NCBI GenBank assembly: GCA_964454005.1
Contig: CAYVQE010000004.1
Coordinates: 51,357-115,356, forward strand
Source: CAYVQE01 sp964454005
GTDB taxonomy: Bacteria > Myxococcota > B64-G9
Reading direction: 5' to 3'
Length of the DNA stretch: 64,000 bases
Part shown: positions 38,287 through 45,962 of the stretch, piece after piece
How the letters are laid out: every line of letters begins with the position of its first letter
Position numbering within the stretch: the stretch's first letter is position 1
The notes under the pieces: model-generated
What the model was told of the DNA's origin: nothing
Database searches by the model: none
What the model saw: the letters and a program-made list of their open reading frames with translations, nothing else
Translations under genes and position numbers: made by a program

Positions 38287-38684
38287 TGCCGGGCCGGGCA
38301 GCCGCGCCGAGTTCCGGCCGCGCGCTGGAGGACGCGGTGGCCGCCCTGGCCGCCCGGCTGGGCCTGCGCGTCCACCGCCAGCTGCGGGTGGGCCGGCGCA
38401 TCTGGGGCGCCGAGCGGCGCATCGACCTGATCCTGGATCACCAGCCCAGCGGCCGCCGGCTGGGCCTGGAGTGCAAGTTCCAGGGCCGAACCGGCACGGC
38501 CGAGGAGAAGATCCCGGCGGTGATCGAGGACATCGGCGCCTGGCCGATCGACGGGCTGGTGGTGGTCGATGGCGCGGGTTTCTCGGCCAACATGCGCGCC
38601 TACCTGCTGTCGACCGGCAAGGCGGTGTTCCTGTCCGATCTGGAGACCTGGCTGCGGTTGTACTTCGGGTTGGAGCTGGGCTGA
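38286..38684 (+). CDS. PD-(D/E)XK nuclease-like protein, likely restriction partner
   Basis: A 132-residue protein with the core of the restriction-endonuclease fold: helix A with E15, then RRIDLIL (D47) and GLECKFQ (E62-C-K64, Q66), giving D-x14-E-x-K. The rest (GTAEEKIPAVIEDIGAWPID, GLVVVDGAGFS, LSDLETWLRLYF) matches a small PD-(D/E)XK nuclease family I recall beside adenine methyltransferases. It starts inside the methyltransferase stop codon. The gene probably makes a compact type II-like nuclease. Activity and specificity are not shown by sequence alone. Confidence 0.75.
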   Translation: MPGRAAAPSSGRALEDAVAALAARLGLRVHRQLRVGRRIWGAERRIDLILDHQPSGRRLGLECKFQGRTGTAEEKIPAVIEDIGAWPIDGLVVVDGAGFSANMRAYLLSTGKAVFLSDLETWLRLYFGLELG

Positions 38685-38695
38685 AGGACCGCCGC

Positions 38696-39022
38696 TCAGG
38701 GCACGCCCGGGAAGTTGTCGACGAACTTGACCTTGATGTCGCCGAAGTTCTTGACGATCTGCACCTTGATGTCCGGGAAGTTGTCCACCACCTGCCACTT
38801 GCCGCACTTGTCGGGGAAGTGCTTGACCTTCTGTACCTTCAGGTCCGGGAAGTGATCGACCACCTCGATCTTGATGTCCGGGAAATTCTTGACGAACTTC
38901 ACCTTACCGTAGAGCTTCTTGCCCTTGAAGGTGCAGTCGCTGCCCACCTTGCCACCGGCGGCGGCGGAGGCGGTGGTCAGGGCCAGGGCCACAGCGGCGG
39001 TCAGGGCCAGGAGCTTGCGCAT
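38696..39022 (-). CDS. secreted 7(1) septoil-knot-like repeat protein
   Basis: A 108-residue exported protein. A signal peptide (1-21, cut after ASA-AAG) is followed by CTFKGKKLYGKVKFVKNFPD and then a run of about seven 11-14-residue beta units ending in (H/N)FPD or (H/N)FGD, with C30 and C73 positioned for a disulfide. From memory this matches the family annotated as 7(1) septoil knot domain, predicted to form one of the deepest protein knots known. Function is unknown in that family. I chose the ATG at 39022, with AGGAGGG upstream; the upstream in-frame ATG lacks a signal peptide start. Confidence 0.75.
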   Translation of the reverse strand: MRKLLALTAAVALALTTASAAAGGKVGSDCTFKGKKLYGKVKFVKNFPDIKIEVVDHFPDLKVQKVKHFPDKCGKWQVVDNFPDIKVQIVKNFGDIKVKFVDNFPGVP

Positions 39023-39141
39023 GATCTTCCCTCCTGTGATCTCGGGTTCGTCTACCACATACGGACGCAGCGGCCGAATTCCCCGCACTCGATCGGACGA
39101 ATTGCTCATTGGTCGGGGATGGCCCGGCCGGGACAGGAGGC

Positions 39142-39633
39142 TCAGGCGAAGATCTTCTCCAGCTCGCGCTCGACCACCCGCTCCTTGACGTTGCGTGCCA
39201 CGCTGATCTCCTTGATCAGCAAGTTGCGGGCGGTGTCGAGCATCTTGCGCTCGCCGAAGCTCAGGTCCTTGTCGAACTTGAGCAGGTACAGGTCGCGCAG
39301 CACCTCGGCGATGTCGAAGATGGAACCGGTCTTGATCTTCTCCATGTACTCGCGGTAGCGACGATTCCAGGTCTGGCTGCGGGTCGAGTTGCCGTTCTTG
39401 GCCTTGAGGATCTTGTACACCTCTTTGACCTTGCTCTTGGGGATGACCTCCCGCAGCCCCACCGAGCCGACCTTGTCGGTGGGGATCATGATCTTCATGC
39501 CGTTGTCCAGGATTCGCAGGACATAGACCTTCTGCTTCTGTCCCAGGATCTCCCGCGACTCCACCCCCTCGACCTCTCCCACCCCGTGGGCCGGGTACAC
39601 AGCCTTGTCACCCGTTTTGAAGCCTGGCTGCAT
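39142..39633 (-). CDS. carD: CarD-family RNA polymerase-binding regulator
   Basis: CarD-type proteins bind the RNA polymerase beta subunit through a Tudor-like N-terminal domain and stabilise open promoter complexes. The 163-residue sequence shows FKTGDKAVYPAHGVGEVEGV (5-24), then PTDKVGSVGLREVI, and a helical C-terminal DNA-contacting domain (SQTWNRRYREYMEKIKTGS). It lacks the HMGA tail of the Myxococcus carotenoid-pathway CarD, so it is the short CdnL-like form. It starts at 39633 with AAAGGAG and has its own promoter. Confidence 0.93.
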   Translation of the reverse strand: MQPGFKTGDKAVYPAHGVGEVEGVESREILGQKQKVYVLRILDNGMKIMIPTDKVGSVGLREVIPKSKVKEVYKILKAKNGNSTRSQTWNRRYREYMEKIKTGSIFDIAEVLRDLYLLKFDKDLSFGERKMLDTARNLLIKEISVARNVKERVVERELEKIFA

Positions 39634-39679
39634 GAACGCTCCTTTGTAGACATGACCGGATACATCTCGAAGCCTCGGG

Positions 39680-39709
39680 AAGCTATCACAATAGAAGAAT
39701 TCGAGTCAA
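39680..39709 (-). promoter_or_regulatory. carD promoter
   Basis: Minus-strand TTGACT (39704-39709) and TAGCTT (39680-39685) with an 18-bp spacer, about 47 bp before the ATG. The surrounding 40 bp is the most A/T-rich stretch nearby. The rest of the 488-bp gap up to the tolC promoter holds no gene I can support. Confidence 0.5.
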
Positions 39710-39971
39710 CGAAAAAAATGACACCCCGAGCCGGTCGGCGGTCGATTCGGCACGATTCTGGCAGATCGAGGGAGCGATGACGGCCACGGAGAGACAGCTC
39801 GACCGATTCCATGGTGGCGGGGCCGCGGGCTGGGCCTGCCGGGCGGGCCCGAATCGCGATTGTGCGAGCAAAATCCCGGCCGGCCGCCTTCGGCAGGCAA
39901 CGGATTGGGTGTACGGAAATCCGACACCGCTGTCGGAACTTCGGCGAGACCGAAGCCGCGGCCGGCGAGTG

Positions 39972-40000
39972 TTGACTGCCGCTACGGGCCCGGATATACA
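39972..40000 (+). promoter_or_regulatory. promoter of the TolC-family gene
   Basis: TTGACT (39972-39977), a 17-bp spacer and TATACA (39995-40000), close to consensus. The leader to the ATG at 40122 is about 115 nt. Confidence 0.7.
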
Positions 40001-40121
40001 CGCAGCACGACCGGTACGCCGGTCGGCCGGGGGATCCGCAGCCGCAGCGGCCTTCGCCGTGAGGATGGACTAAACCGGGCCAACCACGCACGAGCGGCGC
40101 CGGGGCGAGAGGAGACGCGAG

Positions 40122-41648
40122 ATGGGCATGCGCAGGGCACTGTGGGCGATCAGCGCGTGGGCGATCAGCGCGATTGTGGCAGGCTTCGGCTTGGCGCCGC
40201 CGGCGGCGGCGGCCGAGCCGCTGACCCTGGAGCAGGCCCGCGAGCTGGTGCGCCAGAACAACTTCGGGCTGCGCATCGCCCGCGAGCGCTTGGTGCAGAC
40301 CGAGGCGCTGATCGACAAGAGCTGGGTGATGGTCAAGCCGCAGCTCAACGCCAGCGGCACCTACACCCACACCGAGCCCAGCGCCAGCCTGGCCATGCCC
40401 GAGTTCGAAAGCATCTTCAACAACCTGATCTTCAACCCGACCGAGGACCCGGCCGTCTGCGGCGGCGAGATGGCCTGCATCGACTGGGAGAACGTGGAGG
40501 TGTCCAAGACCGAGATCATCAAGCAGGACTCGGTGGCCCTCAGCGCCTCGCTCTACCAGCCGCTGTTCAACGCCCGCGCCTACACCGCCATCAAGCAGGC
40601 CTACGCCGGCTACGACCTGGCCGCCGTCAACACCGACAACCTCGAGGAGTACATGCTGCACTCGCTGGACGTGGCCTACTACAGCGCCCTGACCGCGCGC
40701 AAGTACGCAGCCGCGGCCGAGAAGGCGGTCGAGCTGCGCCGGGCGCATCTGGAGATCGCGCGGGCCAAGTTCGAGGTCGGCGACCAGCCCAAGATCACCG
40801 TGCTGCGGGCCGAGATCGACCTGAACCAGGCCGAGCAGGACGTGCGCACCGCCGAGAACTCGCTGGCGCTGGCCAAGGAAGGCCTGGCCCTGCTGATGGC
40901 CCGCGACGCCGACTTCGACCTGGTCGCGCCCGAGCCGGTGGCCAAGCCGGCCAGCAGCCTGCGCGCCTTCATCGACCGCGCGCTCGAGAAGCGCCGCGAT
41001 CTGCGCATCGCCGAGCTGGGCCTGGAGCTGGCCGAACGCGATAAGCAGGACGCCTGGTTCCGCTTCCTGCCCACCCTGGGCCTGACCGGCTCCTTCCGCG
41101 CCAGCGACACCAAGGGCTTTACCGGCGAGTACTACACCTGGAACGTGGGCCTGGCGCTGAGCATCCCGCTCTACGACGGCGGGCTGCGCTACGCCGAGCT
41201 CGACGAGGCGCGCAGCAAGATCCGCGAGTCGCGTTTGCAGCTCGAGCAGACGCGGCAGAACATCCGCAGCGAGATCCGCCAGCTGTGGCTTAACATGGAA
41301 TCGGCCCAGGCCAACTTGACCAAGGCCCGCAGGGCGCTGACCCTGGCCGAGGAGCAGGCCGAGCTGGCCAAGATCTCCTTCGAAGCCGGCGCCATCACCC
41401 ACCTCGAGGTGCTCGACGCCAACCACGTCGTGTTCCTCAGCGAGGTCAACGCCGCCCAGCTCGAGCTGCAGTACCAGCTGGCCATCCTCAAGCTGGAGAA
41501 GGCGGTGCGCATGTTCAACCCGGCCAGCGGCAGCGTCTCCACCTCGAGCAGCATGCCCGCGGCCGGTGGCGGCACCAGCGGTGCATCCAGCGCGGCCGGC
41601 AGTGCCGGCGACGCGATGGGCGGCGGCGCCAGCCAGATGGGTTTCTAG
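40122..41648 (+). CDS. TolC-family outer membrane efflux protein
   Basis: A 508-residue outer membrane channel of the TolC type. Such proteins form trimeric tunnels for type I secretion or RND efflux. A signal peptide (1-30, ending PPAAAAEP) is followed by two repeats of the coiled-coil/beta-strand unit (LTLEQARELVRQNNFGLRIARE, then RIAELGLELAERDKQDAWFRFLP). The strands YYTWNVGLALSIPLYDGG are typical. The last 45 residues are a Gly/Ser/Ala linker of unknown role. No pump or adaptor genes are adjacent, so the partner is encoded elsewhere. Confidence 0.92.
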   Translation: MGMRRALWAISAWAISAIVAGFGLAPPAAAAEPLTLEQARELVRQNNFGLRIARERLVQTEALIDKSWVMVKPQLNASGTYTHTEPSASLAMPEFESIFNNLIFNPTEDPAVCGGEMACIDWENVEVSKTEIIKQDSVALSASLYQPLFNARAYTAIKQAYAGYDLAAVNTDNLEEYMLHSLDVAYYSALTARKYAAAAEKAVELRRAHLEIARAKFEVGDQPKITVLRAEIDLNQAEQDVRTAENSLALAKEGLALLMARDADFDLVAPEPVAKPASSLRAFIDRALEKRRDLRIAELGLELAERDKQDAWFRFLPTLGLTGSFRASDTKGFTGEYYTWNVGLALSIPLYDGGLRYAELDEARSKIRESRLQLEQTRQNIRSEIRQLWLNMESAQANLTKARRALTLAEEQAELAKISFEAGAITHLEVLDANHVVFLSEVNAAQLELQYQLAILKLEKAVRMFNPASGSVSTSSSMPAAGGGTSGASSAAGSAGDAMGGGASQMGF

Positions 41649-41676
41649 AGGCTCTTGTGCCTCGTTTCTTGCGGTA

Positions 41677-42744
41677 CTAGAGCTTGTCGTCGCGCTTTGC
41701 GCGCTTGAGCGCGTCGACCACCTTGCGCACGTCCTGGGCGCGGTCCACCGGACAGACCAGCACCGCGTCGTCGGTCTCGACCACCACCAGATCCTCGCAG
41801 TCGACGCAGGCCACCATCCGGCTCTGGGCCTCGATGACGCAGTCGTGGCTGTCGATGGCCAGCACGTCGCCGCGGCTGACGTTGCCCTGGCGGTCGGCTC
41901 GGCGCACTTCGGGCAGCGCGGCCCAGGAGCCGACGTCGCTCCAGCGCACGTCGCAGGGCAGCATGCGGATGTTGTCGGCCCGCTCCATCACCCCGTAGTC
42001 GATGGAGATGCCCTCCAGCCGCTCGAACACGCGGGCCAGCACCGCCTTGCGTTCGCGCTTGGGCGCCCGGCGCACCTGCTCCAGGCCGCGGTGGAGCTTC
42101 GGCATGTGCTCGGCCAGCGCCTCCAGGATGGCCGCGGCCGAGAAGATGAACATGCCCGAGTTCCAGTAGTAGACCCCGGCCTTGAGGTACTTCTCGGCCG
42201 TGGCCCGGTCGGGCTTTTCCACGAAGCGCTCGACCGCGAACACGTCCTGGCCGCCGGCGCGGTCGAGCGCCGCCCCGGCCTGGATATAGCCGTAGCCGGT
42301 CTCGGGCCGGTTCGGCTCGACGCCCAGCGTGACCAGCGCCCCGCCGGCGGCTACCCGGCAGGCGGCGCGGACCAGCTTGCGGAAGCGGCCCGGCGGCTGG
42401 ATGACGTGATCGGCCGGCAGCACCACCAGCATGGCCTCCGGATCGCGCTCGTGCAGCAGCATGGCCGCCAGGCCGATGGCCGGGGCGGTGTTGCGCGGCT
42501 GCGGTTCGATCAGCATGTTGCGCCGCGGCATCTCCGGCAGGATGCGCCGGATCGAGCGCGCGTGCTGCGGCGAGGCCACCACGTGGATCCCCTCCCAGCC
42601 GCCGAGCGGCAGCATGCGCTCGGCGGTCTGGCCGAGCATGGTCTCGTCGCCGGCGATGGCCAGGAACTGCTTGGGATGGCGCTTGCGGCTGGCGGGCCAG
42701 AATCGGGTTCCCGAGCCGCCGGCCATGATGACGGTATGGATCAT
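41677..42744 (-). CDS. manC: mannose-1-phosphate guanylyltransferase
   Basis: ManC makes GDP-mannose from GTP and mannose 1-phosphate for capsule, O-antigen or glycoprotein synthesis. The 355-residue protein has the nucleotidyltransferase signature MAGGSGTRFWPASR (8-21), then PADHVIQPP, FVEKPDRATAEKYL and YYWNSGMFIF, and the lid region RWSDVGSWAAL. It lacks the C-terminal isomerase domain of the bifunctional ManC/AlgA. Its ATG overlaps the stop of the upstream NUDIX gene (ATGA). It is convergent with the TolC gene 28 bp away. Confidence 0.92.
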   Translation of the reverse strand: MIHTVIMAGGSGTRFWPASRKRHPKQFLAIAGDETMLGQTAERMLPLGGWEGIHVVASPQHARSIRRILPEMPRRNMLIEPQPRNTAPAIGLAAMLLHERDPEAMLVVLPADHVIQPPGRFRKLVRAACRVAAGGALVTLGVEPNRPETGYGYIQAGAALDRAGGQDVFAVERFVEKPDRATAEKYLKAGVYYWNSGMFIFSAAAILEALAEHMPKLHRGLEQVRRAPKRERKAVLARVFERLEGISIDYGVMERADNIRMLPCDVRWSDVGSWAALPEVRRADRQGNVSRGDVLAIDSHDCVIEAQSRMVACVDCEDLVVVETDDAVLVCPVDRAQDVRKVVDALKRAKRDDKL

Positions 42745-43328
42745 GCTTCCTCCTCGAGCCCGGGGACCCCGCCGGCGGCCAGCAGCTCGACCAGCGAGCC
42801 GATGATGCGGGCGGTGGCGCCCCAGATGTGGTGGTGTTCGAAGGGATAGGCGGCCACCTCGAGGTGGTGGCCGTCGTGCTCCAGCACCACGCCTTCGACC
42901 GGATCGTCGAGGAACAACGACCAGGGCACGATCAGCAGCTCGTCGACCTCGTCCGGCGACGGCACCAGCCAAGCGTCGTCCTGGATGCGGCCCACCACCG
43001 GGGTGACCCGGAAGCCGGTCACGGTGACCAGGTCGTCGAGCAGGCCGTAAACGGTGACCTGTCGCGGGTTCAGGCCCACCTCCTCGGCCGCCTCGCGCAG
43101 GGCGGTCTCCACCGCGCTGTCGTCGTCGAGCTCGCGGGCCCCGCCGGGAAAGGCGATCTGGCCCCGGTGGTGGTTCAGGTGGGCGGCGCGTTTTTCCAGC
43201 AGCAGGTGCAGCCGGCCGCCGCGGCGCAAGAAGGGCACCAGCACCGCCGCCGGCACCCGCTGCTCCAGCGGTATGCGCCGCCGGTGGTGGCCAGCCACGG
43301 TGCGCTCGATGACGGTCAGATCGTCCAT
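42741..43328 (-). CDS. NUDIX hydrolase, CoA pyrophosphatase-like
   Basis: A 195-residue NUDIX protein. The motif LLEKRAAHLNHHRGQIAFPG (44-62) is the UPF0035 signature of CoA diphosphatases (NudL/YeaB). The NUDIX helix REAAEEVGL (78-86) supplies the Mg-binding glutamates. It probably hydrolyses CoA or related nucleotides to 4-phosphopantetheine and 3,5-ADP. I chose the ATG at 43328; there is no strong ribosome site there, and an upstream GTG is possible. It is coupled to manC. Confidence 0.86.
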   Translation of the reverse strand: MDDLTVIERTVAGHHRRRIPLEQRVPAAVLVPFLRRGGRLHLLLEKRAAHLNHHRGQIAFPGGARELDDDSAVETALREAAEEVGLNPRQVTVYGLLDDLVTVTGFRVTPVVGRIQDDAWLVPSPDEVDELLIVPWSLFLDDPVEGVVLEHDGHHLEVAAYPFEHHHIWGATARIIGSLVELLAAGGVPGLEEEA

Positions 43329-43396
43329 CGCTTCGAGCCATACCACGCCGCCGGACCCGCCACAATGGCCCCGAAGAGACCAGCCGGGCAAAAACC

Positions 43397-43425
43397 TTGG
43401 ATCATCCGATCGTTCGGGCTACCAT
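43397..43425 (+). promoter_or_regulatory. promoter giving a near-leaderless kinase transcript
   Basis: TTGGAT (43397-43402), a 17-bp spacer and TACCAT (43420-43425). The predicted start of transcription is at about 43432, three bases before the ATG at 43435. There is no ribosome binding site between them. Confidence 0.5.
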
Positions 43426-43434
43426 TGGCCGGCC

Positions 43435-45105
43435 ATGAAGCTGGTCAATATCAAACTGGACGGGCGCCCGCTGCGCATCCCCGACTCGACGCCCATCCTG
43501 GCGCTGGTGGCCGGCGAGTCAGACCCCGGCCTGGGGCTGCGCCGGCCGATCGGCGCCCTGGTCAACAACCGCCGGGTCTCGCTCAACGCCACCCTGTACG
43601 AGGGCGCCGAAGTGCGCTTGATCGACGCACTGAGCGCGCCCGGGCTGCGCATCTACCGCCGCGGCTGCATCCTGATGCTGCTCGAGGCGACCCGGCGGCT
43701 GTTTCCCGGGGTGCGGCTGGTGGTGGGCCAGTCGCTGGGCGACGGCTTCTACTTCGACTGGACCGGCGAGCCGCCGATCGACGACGGCCGGCTGGAGCGC
43801 ATCCGGGTCGAGATGGAAAAGATGGTGGCCGAGGACCTGCCCTTCGAGCAGGAGCGCACCGGGGTGCCCGAGGCGCTGCGGCGCTTCCGGGTGCTGGGGC
43901 TGACCGATCGGGTCGAACTGCTCAACACCTTCTGGCACGAGACCATCCGGCTGGTGCACCTGGACGGTACGGTCGACATCCACCACGGGCCCACCCCGCC
44001 GTCGACCTCGTACCTCAACTGCTTCGGCCTGGTGCCCTACCCGCCCGGCTTCGTGCTGCGCTTTCCGGAACGCGAGGACTGCGGGCCGCTCGACCGGCCA
44101 CCGCCCGATACCAGCAAGCTGTTCCAGATCCACCGCCAGAGCAAGGAATGGAACCGCATGCTGGGGGTGGAGAACATCGGCCAGCTCAACCGCGAGGTGA
44201 TCCAATCGGGCATCCACGAGCTGATCCGCGTCTCGGAGGGCTTCCACGAGAAGCGCATCGCCGAGATCGCCAGCCAGATCGTGGCCAAGCGCGATCGGGT
44301 GCGCATCGTGCTGATCGCCGGGCCGTCCTCGTCGGGCAAGACCACCCTGCTCAAGCGGCTGTCGGTGCAGCTCAAGTGCAACGGGCTGAAGCCCATGGGC
44401 TTGAGCATCGACAACTATTACGTCAACCGGGTCGACACCCCGCTGGACGCCGACGGCAACTACGACTTCGAGTCGATCGAGGCCATCGACCTGGAGCTAT
44501 TCAACCGGCAGCTGGTCGAACTGCTCGACGGCCGCGAGGTGGCCACGCCACGGTTCGACTTCGAGTCCGGCAAGCGGGTGCCGGCCGCCAAGTGGCGCAC
44601 CCTGCGGCTGGATCCGGGCGAGGTGCTGATCGTCGAGGGCATCCACGGGTTGAACGATCGGCTGACCGACCAGGTGCCGCAGGAGAACAAGTTCAAGCTC
44701 TACGTCTCGGCGCTCAGCCAGCTGTGTCTCGACGACGCCAACCGCATCCACACCACCGATCTGCGCCTGCTGCGGCGCACCGTGCGCGATCGGCTCTACC
44801 GCGGCTACAGCGCCTCGGAGACCCTGGCCAGCTGGCCGTCGGTGCGCCGCGGCGAGCAGCGCAACATCTTCCCGTTCCAGGAGCAAGCCGACGCCATGTT
44901 CAACACCACCCTGCCCTACGAGGCGGCGGTGCTGAAGGTCTACGCCGAGCGTTTCCTGCTCGACGTGATGCAGGACGATCTGAACTACCACGAGGTCCAT
45001 CGGCTGATGAAGCTGCTGTCGCTGATCGTGGGCATCTTCCCGGACCGGGTCCCCCAGAACTCCATCCTGCGCGAATTCATCGGCGGCAGCACCTTCCGCT
45101 ACTGA
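43435..45105 (+). CDS. uridine kinase-like protein with ThrRS-type N-terminal region
   Basis: A 556-residue nucleoside kinase-type protein. Residues 1-60 look like a TGS domain (MKLVNIKLDGRPLRIPDSTP) and residues about 65-235 resemble the threonyl-tRNA synthetase editing/SAD region (GQSLGDGFYFDW). The C-terminal half is a P-loop kinase with AGPSSSGKTTLLKRL near residue 300, then SIDNYYVNRVDTPLD and VEGIHGLNDRLT. This is the known bacterial fusion of TGS/tRNA-SAD and uridine-kinase-like domains, usually annotated nucleoside kinase; the substrate is unproven. The transcript appears near-leaderless. Confidence 0.85.
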   Translation: MKLVNIKLDGRPLRIPDSTPILALVAGESDPGLGLRRPIGALVNNRRVSLNATLYEGAEVRLIDALSAPGLRIYRRGCILMLLEATRRLFPGVRLVVGQSLGDGFYFDWTGEPPIDDGRLERIRVEMEKMVAEDLPFEQERTGVPEALRRFRVLGLTDRVELLNTFWHETIRLVHLDGTVDIHHGPTPPSTSYLNCFGLVPYPPGFVLRFPEREDCGPLDRPPPDTSKLFQIHRQSKEWNRMLGVENIGQLNREVIQSGIHELIRVSEGFHEKRIAEIASQIVAKRDRVRIVLIAGPSSSGKTTLLKRLSVQLKCNGLKPMGLSIDNYYVNRVDTPLDADGNYDFESIEAIDLELFNRQLVELLDGREVATPRFDFESGKRVPAAKWRTLRLDPGEVLIVEGIHGLNDRLTDQVPQENKFKLYVSALSQLCLDDANRIHTTDLRLLRRTVRDRLYRGYSASETLASWPSVRRGEQRNIFPFQEQADAMFNTTLPYEAAVLKVYAERFLLDVMQDDLNYHEVHRLMKLLSLIVGIFPDRVPQNSILREFIGGSTFRY

Positions 45106-45141
45106 TGTGATCACCACCCCGCATTCCGGGAGGTCGAGATC

Positions 45142-45876
45142 ATGTCCGCAATCCTGACCAGCCGCACCCGCCACTGGGTCATCCTGCTCGCCGCCGGCCT
45201 GCTGGCCGGCGCGGCCGCAGCCGCCGAGCCCAGCGCCGACGCGCTGAGCGCCGAGGGCCGCAAGCTCTACCGCGCCGGCAAGCCGGCCGCGGCCGCGGCC
45301 AAGCTGCGCCAGGCCATCGCGCTCAACCCGGAGCTGGCCCGCGCCCACTGGAACCTGGCCCGCAGCCTGGCCGCGCTGCGCGCGGCCGGCAAGGCCTGCG
45401 AGCACGACGCCCAGCGCTCGACCATCCTCCGTCACCTGTTCAAGGCCTGCCGGCTGCACCCGCGCTTCAAGCGCCGGCTGCGGCGCGAGAAGGCCTTCGG
45501 CCCGGTGCGCGACACCTTCACCTGGCAGCGGCTGCGCGGGTTGACCATCCAGAAACCGCGCCACGTCAAGCGCATCCTGCGCCGGGTGAGCTGGTACGGC
45601 CCGCCCGGCGCCGGCGGCCAGCCGGCCAGCGGGCTGCGCTTCGAGGCCAAGGGCAAGTGCACCCTGTGGCTGCGGCCGCAAAAGGAACCGGCCGGCGAGC
45701 TGAAGCTCATCAGCGGCCGCTGGCGCTCCAGCCGCAGCCGGGTGATGGTCGAGTTGGACGAGCCCTACGAAGAGCAGCAGCAGTTCCAGGGCGAACTCAA
45801 GCCCACCGGCACCCTGTGGCTGCCCGGCCTGCCCGGCCCCTTCAGCGACGACGCCCACGAATGCGCCGGCGAGTAG
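45142..45876 (+). CDS. secreted TPR-containing protein
   Basis: A 244-residue exported protein. The signal peptide (1-28) ends at AAAAEP. One TPR pair follows (ALSAEGRKLYRAGKPAAAAAKLRQ, then LNPELARAHWNLARSLAAL). A basic middle with two Cys and a beta-rich C-terminus (KCTLWLRPQKEPAGELKLIS, ELDEPYEEQQQF) come after it. I do not recognise a family. The ATG has GGGAGG 8 nt upstream. It follows the kinase gene by 36 bp and may be co-transcribed, but there is no functional link I can see. Confidence 0.75.
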   Translation: MSAILTSRTRHWVILLAAGLLAGAAAAAEPSADALSAEGRKLYRAGKPAAAAAKLRQAIALNPELARAHWNLARSLAALRAAGKACEHDAQRSTILRHLFKACRLHPRFKRRLRREKAFGPVRDTFTWQRLRGLTIQKPRHVKRILRRVSWYGPPGAGGQPASGLRFEAKGKCTLWLRPQKEPAGELKLISGRWRSSRSRVMVELDEPYEEQQQFQGELKPTGTLWLPGLPGPFSDDAHECAGE

Positions 45877-45890
45877 CGTTTCCGCAATGA

Positions 45891-45923
45891 AAATCCGGGC
45901 CCCGGCGCTCGGCCGGGGCCCGG
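45891..45923 (-). terminator. intrinsic terminator between convergent genes
   Basis: A perfect 12-bp stem (45895-45906 with 45912-45923) closes a 5-nt loop. On the minus strand it is followed by ATTTTCATT, a U-rich tail, so it ends the lipoprotein transcript. It may also slow plus-strand transcription. Confidence 0.65.
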
Positions 45924-45962
45924 CTGGGTGCGTCCCCTGGCGCCCCCCCCCCCCGGGGTCGG

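Noticed and set aside
39740..39960. Possible small gene between carD and the TolC gene
   Set aside because: Open frames here have no ribosome site, family motif or clear codon bias; only promoters are supported.
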